Shown: positions 17,215-25,063 of the stretch, piece after piece
Position numbering within the stretch: the first letter of the stretch is position 1
How the letters are laid out: every line of letters begins with the position of its first letter
Source of the DNA: Paenibacillus sp. LHD-38
Lineage (GTDB): Bacteria > Bacillota > Bacilli > Paenibacillales > Paenibacillaceae
Length of the DNA stretch: 64,000 bases
NCBI RefSeq assembly: GCF_031157315.1
Contig: NZ_JAVIFU010000032.1
Location: 16,980-80,979, forward strand
Reading direction: 5' to 3'
Notes under the pieces: generated by a model
Told to the model about the DNA's origin: nothing
The model's input: the letters and a program-made list of their open reading frames with translations, nothing else
Database searches by the model: none
Program-made: the position numbers and the translations under genes

Positions 17215-18540
17215 CTAACCATTCGGGTTGTAGTCGCTGCCCTCGAAGAATTCAAAAGCGAAATCACCGATTTGAACCATATCGCCGTCTTTGGCGCCCA
17301 TTTTGCGAAGCTCAGCATCCACGCCCATTTTGCGCATTGTACGAGCAAAGCGCATAACCGCATCATAGGACGTCAAATTCATCCGCTTCATGTACTTATC
17401 AATGCCTTCACTCACGATCACATACACTTCATCTTCCTTATGGATGGTGAATGTCGTTTCTTCACGTTTCTCATAAGTGTAGACCTTCCGCTCAGCAACA
17501 TCCTTCACGTCCTCGATCTCAACCTGCTCGGATACTGTATCCAGTACATCAGCCGCTTTATACAGCAGCTCCTGTACCCCTTGCTTAGTTAGCGAGGAAA
17601 TAGGCAGTATCTCATACTGGCGGTCACCGCAGGCTTCTTCGAGCTGCTGCTTGAATAGCTCAAGCTGCTCCGCAGAGTCCGGCATGTCCATTTTGTTTGC
17701 TGCAATAATTTGCGGTCGATCCGCTAGCTTTTCATTGTAGAGCACTAGCTCTTCGTTGATTTTTACCCAATCTTCAAAAGGATCGCGCCCTTCGGAAGCA
17801 GACATGTCAATCACGTGAATAATCACCCGTGTCCGTTCCACATGGCGGAGAAACTCATGACCAAGTCCCACGCCTTCATGTGCGCCTTCGATCAGACCAG
17901 GTAAATCAGCCATGACGAAGCTGCGGCCGTCACCTACGTCTACAACACCTAGATTAGGCGTAATCGTCGTAAAATGATAAGCTCCAATTTTGGGTTTTGC
18001 TCCCGAAACGACGGAAAGCAAAGTTGATTTGCCTACGCTTGGGAACCCGACAAGTCCAACGTCAGCCATGACCTTAAGCTCCAGCACAACCCAGCGCTCT
18101 TGCCCTTCTTCGCCATTTTCTGAAATGTACGGAGCCGGGTTATTTTGGGTGGCAAACCGAATGTTTCCGCGTCCGCCACGCCCGCCCTTTGCAATAACGA
18201 TTTGTTGACCGTGACGCGTCATGTCCGCAATGATTTCCTGAGTATCGTCATCGACAATGACAGTGCCTGGTGGAATACGAACGATTGTATCTTCGGCACC
18301 TGCACCGTGCATGCTTTTTACTTTTCCGCGTTCGCCGCGGTTCGCTTTAAAATGTTTCTGGTATCGGAAATCCATTAGCGTACGAAGTCCTTCGTCAACT
18401 TGAAAAATCAAGTCACCGCCGCGGCCTCCGTCGCCGCCGGCAGGTCCGCCCTGCTCGACATACTTCTCGCGGCGAAACGATACGATACCATCGCCTCCGT
18501 CGCCGCCTTTTACAAATATTTTCGCTTTATCGACAAACAT
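17215..18540 (-). CDS. obg: Obg family GTPase (ObgE/CgtA)
   Basis: 441 aa. Three parts are visible: the glycine-rich Obg fold (VKGGDGGDGIVSFRREKY, GGDGGRGGDL); the GTPase domain with G1 GFPSVGKST, G3 DLPGLIEGAHEGVGLGHEFLRH and G4 ANKMD; and the C-terminal OCT domain (TFTIHKEDEVYVIVSEGIDKYMKRMNL). Obg supports 50S ribosome assembly and, in B. subtilis, Spo0A phosphorelay and general stress responses. It follows spo0B by 13 bases, the conserved Bacillus arrangement. Confidence 0.97.
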   Translation of the reverse strand: MFVDKAKIFVKGGDGGDGIVSFRREKYVEQGGPAGGDGGRGGDLIFQVDEGLRTLMDFRYQKHFKANRGERGKVKSMHGAGAEDTIVRIPPGTVIVDDDTQEIIADMTRHGQQIVIAKGGRGGRGNIRFATQNNPAPYISENGEEGQERWVVLELKVMADVGLVGFPSVGKSTLLSVVSGAKPKIGAYHFTTITPNLGVVDVGDGRSFVMADLPGLIEGAHEGVGLGHEFLRHVERTRVIIHVIDMSASEGRDPFEDWVKINEELVLYNEKLADRPQIIAANKMDMPDSAEQLELFKQQLEEACGDRQYEILPISSLTKQGVQELLYKAADVLDTVSEQVEIEDVKDVAERKVYTYEKREETTFTIHKEDEVYVIVSEGIDKYMKRMNLTSYDAVMRFARTMRKMGVDAELRKMGAKDGDMVQIGDFAFEFFEGSDYNPNG

Positions 18541-18553
18541 GTTGTGCCCCCGT

Positions 18554-19291
18554 TCATGCGCGCATTTCCGCCCTCAGCAGCACCTTTGCATATGGCTGCT
18601 CGAAGTTGATCGGTTGCATTGGCGCGCCTTCCAACTGCTGTTGTATTTTTTGCTTCCATTGCTGTTCATTCATTAGTTCGCCATCATAATAGAAAGTTGC
18701 ATTTAACGCATCCTCTTCCAGCGACAGCTCCAGCGTAAGAACAGCAGCATTACCATAGCCAGGCTTCGCCGCAAACCGATATGCGTTAATCGTATGAATG
18801 AGCGTTTCGGCTATTTGATCGGCATCTGCCGTTAATTCGTCTAAATGAATATCGCCTTTAATGACGAGCTGAAGCTCTAGCGAATTCGAAATCGTACGAA
18901 ACGATTGAATGTAACTAATAAGAGACGGAACGCCAAGCTTGGAGATACTGCTCTCCACGGCCATCCGTTCACTTATTTTCTCCACATACTCGGCGGCTTT
19001 ATCCAGCTTTTTTAGCCTAATATAGCCAAATACCACTTGCAGGTCATTCATCCAGTCATGCCGATGATGATTGAGAGTTCGAATTGCAGAATTATGCAGC
19101 GATTGTATCGTCCGCGTAGTCCGCTCCGCATGCTCTTTCCGTTCCGTTCGTATCCAGTAAGTCGCAACAGCTATAAGCCAAACGAGAAAGACAGCAGTTA
19201 ACCACACTTTAGTGGGCCAAATAAGTACAGCAGCGCAAGGCAACAAAATAGTACCCGCCGCGTAATATTTCGCCGTTGTTAAGCGTCCCAT
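18554..19291 (-). CDS. spo0B: Sporulation phosphotransferase Spo0B-like protein
   Basis: 245 aa. Two N-terminal hydrophobic segments (residues about 10-50) are followed by the Spo0B alpha-helical hairpin with the phospho-acceptor region NHHRHDWMNDLQVVFGYIRLKKLDKAAEYV. A degenerate histidine-kinase-like C-terminal domain follows. Spo0B relays phosphate from Spo0F to Spo0A. B. subtilis Spo0B is shorter and soluble, so the added membrane segments are a difference worth noting. Position between rpmA and obg supports the assignment. Confidence 0.85.
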   Translation of the reverse strand: MGRLTTAKYYAAGTILLPCAAVLIWPTKVWLTAVFLVWLIAVATYWIRTERKEHAERTTRTIQSLHNSAIRTLNHHRHDWMNDLQVVFGYIRLKKLDKAAEYVEKISERMAVESSISKLGVPSLISYIQSFRTISNSLELQLVIKGDIHLDELTADADQIAETLIHTINAYRFAAKPGYGNAAVLTLELSLEEDALNATFYYDGELMNEQQWKQKIQQQLEGAPMQPINFEQPYAKVLLRAEMRA

Positions 19292-19368
19292 CGATTAAAC
19301 CTACTTTCTTCGTATTTCCTAGCTTATCCAGTATATCATGCGGCCGTCCAACGGTCATCAGCCTTGAA

Positions 19369-19402
19369 ATAAAAAAACCCGGCCTAGCGATGCAGGCCGG
19401 GT
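19369..19402 (-). terminator. Terminator after rpmA
   Basis: The stem ACCCGGCC/GGCCGGGT at 19377-19402 is followed by T residues at 19369-19376 on the minus strand. It ends the rplU-prp-rpmA transcript before spo0B. Confidence 0.88.
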
Positions 19403-19425
19403 CTTGGTGCATATATAAGGTTGTA

Positions 19426-19737
19426 TTAAGCTTCTACTGCTGCAGCTACCGGAGCTAGAACTGCTGGATACACGCTCACTTTTTTGCGGTCGCGTCCCCA
19501 ACGTTCGAACTTCACTACGCCTTCTACTTTTGCATAAAGCGTATCGTCTTTCCCGATGCCTACGTTAGTACCTGGGTGAATTTTTGTTCCGCGTTGGCGA
19601 AACAAGATGCTTCCAGCGGATACGGTTTGACCGTCAGCACGTTTAGCTCCAAGGCGCTTCGACTGCGAGTCACGTCCGTTCTTCGTGGAACCTACACCTT
19701 TCTTCGAAGCGAAAAGCTGAAGATTCAGTTTCAACAT
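19426..19737 (-). CDS. rpmA: Large ribosomal subunit protein bL27
   Basis: 103 aa. It begins MLKLNLQLFASKKG, the Firmicute-type N-terminal extension that must be cleaved after the Phe to expose the mature ASKKG end near the peptidyl-transferase centre. The body (GSTKNGRDSQSKRLGAKRADGQTV, GSILFRQRGTKIHPGTNVGIGKDDTLYA) is canonical. The protease for this cleavage, Prp, is encoded directly upstream. A strong AAGGAGG ribosome site precedes the ATG. Confidence 0.98.
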   Translation of the reverse strand: MLKLNLQLFASKKGVGSTKNGRDSQSKRLGAKRADGQTVSAGSILFRQRGTKIHPGTNVGIGKDDTLYAKVEGVVKFERWGRDRKKVSVYPAVLAPVAAAVEA

Positions 19738-19759
19738 AGTTATTCCCTCCTTCTTAAAG

Positions 19760-19839
19760 GTTTGTGGAGCAAACCTACTTCGGAAGCATGAACATTAAGG
19801 TCTGTGATGCAAACCTACTTCGAAAGCTTACGCATTAAG
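19760..19839. repeat. 40-bp tandem duplication at the prp 3' end
   Basis: Two adjacent 40-bp units, 19760-19799 and 19800-19839, match at about 32 of 40 positions. The second unit includes the last codons and stop of prp. On the minus strand each unit contains a small hairpin: GGTTTG..CAAACC in one and GGTTTG..CAGACC in the other. Confidence 0.8.
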
Positions 19840-20166
19840 AAGTTCATGAATGACGACATGCTTGCCGTATGATTTTGCGATAGTGTCAAGCATAACCGCC
19901 ATCGATTCCAGCAGCAGCTGCATCCGGCCGTCTGAAGCCTCATCTGCCAGCGTCGGAATATCCGACGATAACCAGCCGTTCTTCATCTTGGCAGGCAGCT
20001 CTTCTCCTGCTAAAGCTTCGATCGCGTTAACGGTACCAACCGATATGGCCGATACACCCGCGCAAACAATATCTTTGCCGGGTTTCGCATATTTAGCATG
20101 TCCTTCGACTGCAAAAGATACGATACGTCTGTCAGCGGCTCTTCGTACAAAGGTAACGGTTATCAT
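19828..20166 (-). CDS. prp: Ribosomal-processing cysteine protease Prp
   Basis: 112 aa, YsxB family. The catalytic His and Cys are seen in GHAKYAKPGKDIVCAGVSAISVGTVNAIE. Prp removes the N-terminal extension of bL27, and the gene lies between rplU and rpmA as in other Firmicutes. The bL27 in this window carries the matching cleavage motif. The ATG is eleven bases after rplU. The 3' end overlaps a 40-bp tandem duplication that also fills the gap to rpmA. Confidence 0.95.
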   Translation of the reverse strand: MITVTFVRRAADRRIVSFAVEGHAKYAKPGKDIVCAGVSAISVGTVNAIEALAGEELPAKMKNGWLSSDIPTLADEASDGRMQLLLESMAVMLDTIAKSYGKHVVIHELLNA

Positions 20167-20177
20167 AGAAATTCCTC

Positions 20178-20489
20178 TTATGCTTGGATTTTCTCGATTG
20201 TTACTTTTGTGAACGGTTGACGATGACCTTGCTTACGACGGTAGTTCTTTTTGGCTTTGTATTTGTAAACGATGATTTTTTGGCCTTTGCCTTGTTTCTC
20301 GACTTTGCCTGTTACTGTAGCGCCGGATACAACCGGAGTTCCAGTTACAAGACCGTCACCTTTAGAAACCGCCAAAACACGATCAAACGTTACGCTCTCG
20401 CCTGCTTCAGAATCCAGTTTTTCGATGTAGATAACATCGCCTTCCTGAACTTTGTATTGCTTTCCGCCTGTTACGATGATTGCGAACAT
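20178..20489 (-). CDS. rplU: Large ribosomal subunit protein bL21
   Basis: 103 aa, standard length. It begins MFAIIVTGGKQYKVQEGDVIYIEKL and ends with the RNA-binding KAKKNYRRKQGHRQPFTKVTIEKI. It is the first gene of the rplU-prp-rpmA operon, with AAGGAGGTG upstream and a 130-base leader behind a consensus promoter. The leader probably gives autogenous control by bL21. Confidence 0.98.
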   Translation of the reverse strand: MFAIIVTGGKQYKVQEGDVIYIEKLDSEAGESVTFDRVLAVSKGDGLVTGTPVVSGATVTGKVEKQGKGQKIIVYKYKAKKNYRRKQGHRQPFTKVTIEKIQA

Positions 20490-20620
20490 TGTTGGTGCAC
20501 CTCCTTATTTTCGAAGACTCGCCTAATTCAGGTGGTCCGCAGCTTGCGCCGCATACGCTTATTTACCCAATCGGAGCGGTACTTGTACATCTCATTCCTT
20601 ACGAGGTACGAGACACACAC
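20490..20620 (-). promoter_or_regulatory. 5' leader of rplU, probable L21 leader RNA
   Basis: About 130 transcribed bases separate the promoter from rplU. They contain GTACCTCGTAAGG, GAGATGTACAAGTACC and GCGGCGCAAGCTGCGG segments able to form several short hairpins. A bL21-binding leader is known at this position in Bacilli. Assignment rests on position and pairing potential, not a covariance search. Confidence 0.6.
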
Positions 20621-20626
20621 CCAAAG

Positions 20627-20655
20627 ATTGTACCATACTATGCAAGCTATATCAA
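20627..20655 (-). promoter_or_regulatory. Sigma-A promoter of rplU operon
   Basis: On the minus strand TTGATA (20650-20655) and TACAAT (20627-20632) are separated by exactly 17 bases. Both hexamers are one mismatch from consensus, and the site sits between the rng stop and the rplU leader. Confidence 0.85.
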
Positions 20656-20678
20656 TTGATCCTAAGAGAAAAATTCGA

Positions 20679-21929
20679 TTATTTATATGCGTCGCTACGT
20701 TTGACTGTATGAGCACCGCAGGCAGAGCAGCGATCCGTTAGCTGATGAACAGCATTCTCGCGTGCCTTTTTCCTTGTCATTTCGATCAGGCCGAGCTTGG
20801 TCCATCCCAAAATCGTACATTTCGTTTGATCATTGCGAGCTTTCTCACTCAGTCGTTGCATCACCTGCTCGCGATGCTTGTCCTGCACCATATCGATGAA
20901 ATCAATAATTATAATTCCGCCTACGTCTCTTACTCTGAGTAATCTCGCAATTTCCTCGGCCGCTTCCATATTAGTGCGGAAAACGGTGTCTTCTAACCCC
21001 GAGGTGCCCGTAAATTTCCCTGTGTTCACATCGATAACCGTCAGCGCTTCCGTCTCTTCCCAGATAAGATGGCCGCCGCATAATAGCGGAATTTTGCGCT
21101 CGAAAGCCCTCGTCACCTGCTCAGTCACCCGGTACGCGTCAAATAAGGGAATGCCTTGCTTTGGCTCATAGCGCTTCAGCCGCTCAAGAAGCTGAGGAGT
21201 CATTTCCTCAAGCAGAGCCGATGCTTCCTCAAATCTATGGGCATGGTCAATCCAAATTTCATCCATATCGGTTGTTAAGGTATCTCGTACGGCACGCCGC
21301 ATTAAGCCAGCTTCCCTATGCAGCTCGCAGGGAGGCTTTGCGTCCAAACTGCGCTGAGCGATGCTATGCCAAATTTCTCTTAGCTGCATGACGTCAGTCT
21401 GCAAGGACAGCTCGCTCTCGGACGCGGCTGCGGTTCGTAGGATGATGCCTTCTTCCTGTTCCCGCAGCTTCTCTCCGATGTAACGCAAACGTGCCCGCTC
21501 GCCCTCCGTGCTGATTTTCTTAGAGACGCCGACATAGTCGGCGTTCGGCATATAGACAAGCCATCGGCCAGGCAGCGTAAAATGTGTCGTCACGCGAGCC
21601 CCTTTGCCGCCAAGCGGCTCCTTCATCACTTGAACAAGCAGCTCTTGGCCCGGCTTTACAAGGTCTTGAATGAGCGGCTTTTGCTGAGGCTGCTTCTCCA
21701 AATGAGGGTGGAGCAGCTCATCTATATACAAAAAAGCATTTTTGGTTAGTCCCACATCAACGAATGCCGCCTGCATGCCAGGCAGAACGTTTACGACACG
21801 ACCTTTATAGACATTGCCAACCAAACTGCTTGCTTTTGATTTTTCCATAAAAAATTCGACCAGGCGGCCATTCTCCAGCACTGCGGTTTGCAGCATCTCT
21901 CCATGTACGTGCATCAACATTTGCTTCAT
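20679..21929 (-). CDS. rng: Ribonuclease E/G family endoribonuclease
   Basis: 416 aa, RNase G size. The N-terminal S1 domain (LVGNVYKGRVVNVLPGMQAAFVDVGLTKNAFLYIDEL) is followed by the catalytic DNase I-like core with LTVIDVNTGKFTG and GGIIIIDFIDM, whose acidic residues bind magnesium. The C-terminus has a cysteine motif (DRCSACGAH) recalling the Zn-link. It processes rRNA and decays mRNA by 5'-end-sensing cleavage. B. subtilis lacks this family, so the gene is an insertion relative to that gene order. It starts at ATG behind AGGTGA. Confidence 0.93.
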   Translation of the reverse strand: MKQMLMHVHGEMLQTAVLENGRLVEFFMEKSKASSLVGNVYKGRVVNVLPGMQAAFVDVGLTKNAFLYIDELLHPHLEKQPQQKPLIQDLVKPGQELLVQVMKEPLGGKGARVTTHFTLPGRWLVYMPNADYVGVSKKISTEGERARLRYIGEKLREQEEGIILRTAAASESELSLQTDVMQLREIWHSIAQRSLDAKPPCELHREAGLMRRAVRDTLTTDMDEIWIDHAHRFEEASALLEEMTPQLLERLKRYEPKQGIPLFDAYRVTEQVTRAFERKIPLLCGGHLIWEETEALTVIDVNTGKFTGTSGLEDTVFRTNMEAAEEIARLLRVRDVGGIIIIDFIDMVQDKHREQVMQRLSEKARNDQTKCTILGWTKLGLIEMTRKKARENAVHQLTDRCSACGAHTVKRSDAYK

Positions 21930-21966
21930 TTAGGGCTGTCACCTGCCAATATGCTTTTCATCTATT

Positions 21967-22848
21967 TTAACTGAAAAGCTCCGACACTGCACGGTTGGGA
22001 TTATTTTCTGATAAGCAGCCTTCGACAATCTTCTGCTCCGGCAGCACCTTAACTTCCTTGCTCTGCGCCTCCACCATATAAATTAAATGGTATCTTTCCC
22101 TTTGAAACAACCGCGCTACCGAGATGACCGACTGTTTTCCGTTCACGATGATCGGACTAGCAATGTGCCCCATCGTGAGAGCTTGCAAGGAAATGCGTTC
22201 GCGATACATCAGAAATCGATAAAATAAAAAGGGAACGCTGCGATAATACGTCCAATTCGTCATGACAAGAAATAAGCCGACAATCAACAGGTTGAGCTGG
22301 ATGCCATCTTTATACACCAGCCACGGAAGAAATGCGGCTATGATCATCAGCATGCTGAACAGCATGCTGATGCGAGCAGACCACAGCAGCATTTTGTAGT
22401 AATTAACCGCGTAGCTTAAGGCTGCCTGCAGCAGCTTCCCGCCATCAAGCGGATGAATGGGCAAAAGATTAAATAAACCAATCATCAAATTTGCCTTCCA
22501 AACATAAGTAGCCCATTCCGGGTCCCATAACCCGAGCTGCCCGCAGCCCCAAGCGGCAAGCCCCATCCAAACGTTTTGCAGCGGACCTGCGATAGCTACA
22601 ATTGCTTCCTCTTTTGCGGGCAAGCCGCCAGCTTCCTCTACCTCCACAACGCCTCCAAAAGGCAGCAGCTTTACCTCCCGGACTGTCCAGCCGAAGCCAA
22701 GCGCTACGAATACATGGCCAAGCTCATGCACCAGAACGAGCAAAAACAACGTAATGAGCTCGGCAAAATATCCGGTCATGACCGATCCAAGCATAATGAT
22801 GACAAATAACGGATGGACCGACCATACAATCCCTTTCCATTTAATCAA
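21967..22848 (-). CDS. spoIVFB: SpoIVFB-type intramembrane metalloprotease (M50)
   Basis: 293 aa site-2-protease family. The zinc-binding HELGH sits in the second hydrophobic segment (LFLLVLVHELGHVFVALGFGW), and the second metal ligand motif is LLPIHPLDGGKLLQAAL. The C-terminal soluble part resembles a CBS-like domain. SpoIVFB cleaves pro-sigma-K in the mother cell. The start is TTG, overlapping the spoIVFA stop by eight bases, which implies translational coupling. Confidence 0.92.
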   Translation of the reverse strand: MIKWKGIVWSVHPLFVIIMLGSVMTGYFAELITLFLLVLVHELGHVFVALGFGWTVREVKLLPFGGVVEVEEAGGLPAKEEAIVAIAGPLQNVWMGLAAWGCGQLGLWDPEWATYVWKANLMIGLFNLLPIHPLDGGKLLQAALSYAVNYYKMLLWSARISMLFSMLMIIAAFLPWLVYKDGIQLNLLIVGLFLVMTNWTYYRSVPFLFYRFLMYRERISLQALTMGHIASPIIVNGKQSVISVARLFQRERYHLIYMVEAQSKEVKVLPEQKIVEGCLSENNPNRAVSELFS

Positions 22849-23752
22849 TCGGTATCACACCCACTGGATCGATGTAAAGATCGTTTTGCTTCACGGCAAA
22901 ATAAAGCAAGCTCGGCTGGGTACCTTCTGCCTTTAACAGATTGCCGATCGGATCTCCCGCTTCAACCCAGTCATTCACGCTTACCTTTGTTGTACCTAGC
23001 AGCCCGTACACCGTTACACGCTGATTGGCGTGCTGAATAACGATCGTTGATCCTTTCTCGTCCTGTTCTGTCAATAAAAGCACGCGCCCCGTTTCAGCAG
23101 CTACGACCTGTCCTTCTGATTTTCCGGCCAGCTCGATGCCGCTCAGCAGCTCCGCAAAGGTTCTAACGAGAGAACCATCCTCCAGGGGAGCAACGATGGG
23201 CAGCTTAACCGTCCCGTCAGCACCTACAGCATCCCCGTTATTATCCTTAAAGATAGGAATAAAGGATGGAGCACCCGCAAACGTTTCTTTATACCATGCA
23301 GCAGCTGTCGCAAAATCGATCTCATCGGTAAGCGCCTGTTTAACGAGCGCTTGTCCTTTAAGCGTGTATTCATTGTCATAATGGAACAAGGCCCAGACGG
23401 CTGCGAAAAGCAAAAGCGCAACCGCCAGCTTCCATTTCAGCTCCTTGCGAAAGGAATGCTTGCCCGGTCCATATCGCGGATCCTTTTTCCCCGTGAGATC
23501 CGGCGGCTTGACAAAGGTCCTTTTATCCATAAAACCATTTTCGTCTCCCCAGCTAGCCCATGGATTCGGATTTGTTTTCCAGACCACCTCGGGATCAAGC
23601 TCTTCCTGCTCCTCACCCATAAAATATTCATGCTTTAATGGTACCGTTGAATTGGCATACAGGTCCTCGATTTGCGAGTCCCGTGACGATCGATCCGATC
23701 CAAATTTGCCTTTTTGCTGTCCCCGCTGCTTCTCGCTATCCTTCATCGGCAT
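22841..23752 (-). CDS. spoIVFA: SpoIVFA-like regulator with degenerate M23/LytM domain
   Basis: 303 aa from the ATG behind GGGGAGG; an upstream in-frame start lacks a ribosome site. A charged cytoplasmic N-terminus precedes one membrane helix (LAVALLLFAAVWALF). An outer LytM-like domain follows (STIVIQHANQRVTVYGLL..VNDWVEAGDPIGNLL). The catalytic HxH of true M23 enzymes is replaced by FAVKQN, so the domain is probably non-enzymatic. SpoIVFA anchors and restrains SpoIVFB until SpoIVB signalling. Overlap with spoIVFB and position after minCD support orthology. Confidence 0.88.
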   Translation of the reverse strand: MPMKDSEKQRGQQKGKFGSDRSSRDSQIEDLYANSTVPLKHEYFMGEEQEELDPEVVWKTNPNPWASWGDENGFMDKRTFVKPPDLTGKKDPRYGPGKHSFRKELKWKLAVALLLFAAVWALFHYDNEYTLKGQALVKQALTDEIDFATAAAWYKETFAGAPSFIPIFKDNNGDAVGADGTVKLPIVAPLEDGSLVRTFAELLSGIELAGKSEGQVVAAETGRVLLLTEQDEKGSTIVIQHANQRVTVYGLLGTTKVSVNDWVEAGDPIGNLLKAEGTQPSLLYFAVKQNDLYIDPVGVIPID

Positions 23753-23849
23753 TTCACTTTCCTCCCCGCTTCCATCGTCATTGCGACAGCTTGTTTCTTT
23801 ATACATGGATATGTGGAGAGTGAGACAAGTATGCGGACGCGGTAACGAC

Positions 23850-23895
23850 AAAAAAGCCGCCCCGATACGGAGGATATCCGTTCAGAAGCAGCTTT
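23850..23895 (-). terminator. Terminator after rodA
   Basis: On the minus strand an imperfect GC-rich hairpin (AAAGCTGC..GCGGCTTT with inner ACGGA..TCCGT) ends in TTTTTTGTCG. It lies just past the rodA stop, so the shape and division genes probably end here. Confidence 0.7.
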
Positions 23896-23910
23896 GCCTG
23901 CAGGATGGCC

Positions 23911-25056
23911 TTAATCGGCCAGCTCATATTTTTCTTGATGCGCTTTTATGCTAAATACGAGTCCGATAGACAGCATATTTAGCAGGAGTGATGTTCCTCC
24001 ATAACTTACAAAAGGCAGCGTAATTCCAGTAATCGGCATAACGCCAATCATCATCCCGATGTTCTGGAACACCTGGAACACATACATGGATACGATCCCG
24101 ATGACGATGTAGGAGGCCCGCAAATCATAACATTTGAAAGCAATAATGATCATGCGATAAATGAGCAGGAAATAGAGGAGCAGGAGAATCGCCGAGCCTT
24201 GGAAACCAAACTCCTCTCCGATTACGACAAAGATCGAATCAGAATATGGGTATGGCACGAAGCCGCCGTTTTTCATGTCCCCTTGCAAATAACCGTCACC
24301 GCTTAAACCGCCGGAGCCGATGGCAATTTGTGCATTTTCCGATTGATGCTTGTCATTTGCCGTAGCAGTCTCCGGATTGATAAACGTATTGATCCGCTTA
24401 TGCCAGTGTCCCATGTCATTATCGTCCAAGTAATCAAAAATTTCTTGGTTGAACATATTGAAAAGAGAAACAAACAAGACTAAGCCCGCAATAACGACAG
24501 CAAGCCCCGCAACAACATGCGTATACTTTACGTTTCCGATCCAAAGCATGCCAAGCACGATAACCAGATAAATAATCGCGTTGCCTAAATCAGGCTGAAT
24601 CATAACGAGCATAAACGGCAAAAAAGCGAATGCGGCTATCGGAAGCAAATCTTGCGTAACCGTCAGCCGGTCTCCCTGCCTGCGTCCCATCAGAAAAGCG
24701 ATTCCGATAATAAGCACAATCTTGACGATTTCCGCGGGCTGAAAGGATTGACCTGCAATGACGAACCAGCCTCTTGCCCCGTTGATGACCGCTCCAAAAA
24801 AATATACGAGTATCAGCATGATCACGCCAATGCCATACAGGATATACCAATTTTTCAGCACGATTCGGTAATCGAACAGCGTTGCCCCGATTGCGACAAA
24901 AAAACCTAAAGCATAATAACCGAGCTGTCTTGTATCTGATCCGGCATATTTCGGGAAATTTGCGGTAGCGCTATGGATAACAACCGTACTGATAATCATG
25001 AGGAATACTAAAATGATTAGAATTCCCCAGTCCAGCTTTTTTAGTTTGTTAAGCAA
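23911..25056 (-). CDS. rodA: FtsW/RodA/SpoVE-family peptidoglycan glycosyltransferase
   Basis: 381 aa SEDS protein with ten hydrophobic segments. Conserved parts include GARGWFVIAGQSFQPAEIVKIVLIIGIAFLM, the RINTFINPE loop, IAIGSGGLSGDGYLQG, VIGEEFGFQGS, and C-terminal MPITGITLPFVSYGGTSLLLNMLSIG. RodA polymerises glycan strands for rod elongation. Clustering with mreBCD and minCD favours RodA over FtsW or SpoVE. The start is TTG behind AGGA, seven bases after minD. This insertion between minD and spoIVFA is absent in B. subtilis. Confidence 0.92.
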   Translation of the reverse strand: MLNKLKKLDWGILIILVFLMIISTVVIHSATANFPKYAGSDTRQLGYYALGFFVAIGATLFDYRIVLKNWYILYGIGVIMLILVYFFGAVINGARGWFVIAGQSFQPAEIVKIVLIIGIAFLMGRRQGDRLTVTQDLLPIAAFAFLPFMLVMIQPDLGNAIIYLVIVLGMLWIGNVKYTHVVAGLAVVIAGLVLFVSLFNMFNQEIFDYLDDNDMGHWHKRINTFINPETATANDKHQSENAQIAIGSGGLSGDGYLQGDMKNGGFVPYPYSDSIFVVIGEEFGFQGSAILLLLYFLLIYRMIIIAFKCYDLRASYIVIGIVSMYVFQVFQNIGMMIGVMPITGITLPFVSYGGTSLLLNMLSIGLVFSIKAHQEKYELAD

Positions 25057-25063
25057 TTCGTAA

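Noticed and set aside
19291..19368. A spo0B promoter around TATACT upstream of the gene
   Set aside because: No acceptable -35 hexamer lies at 16-18 bases, so it was not listed as a feature.
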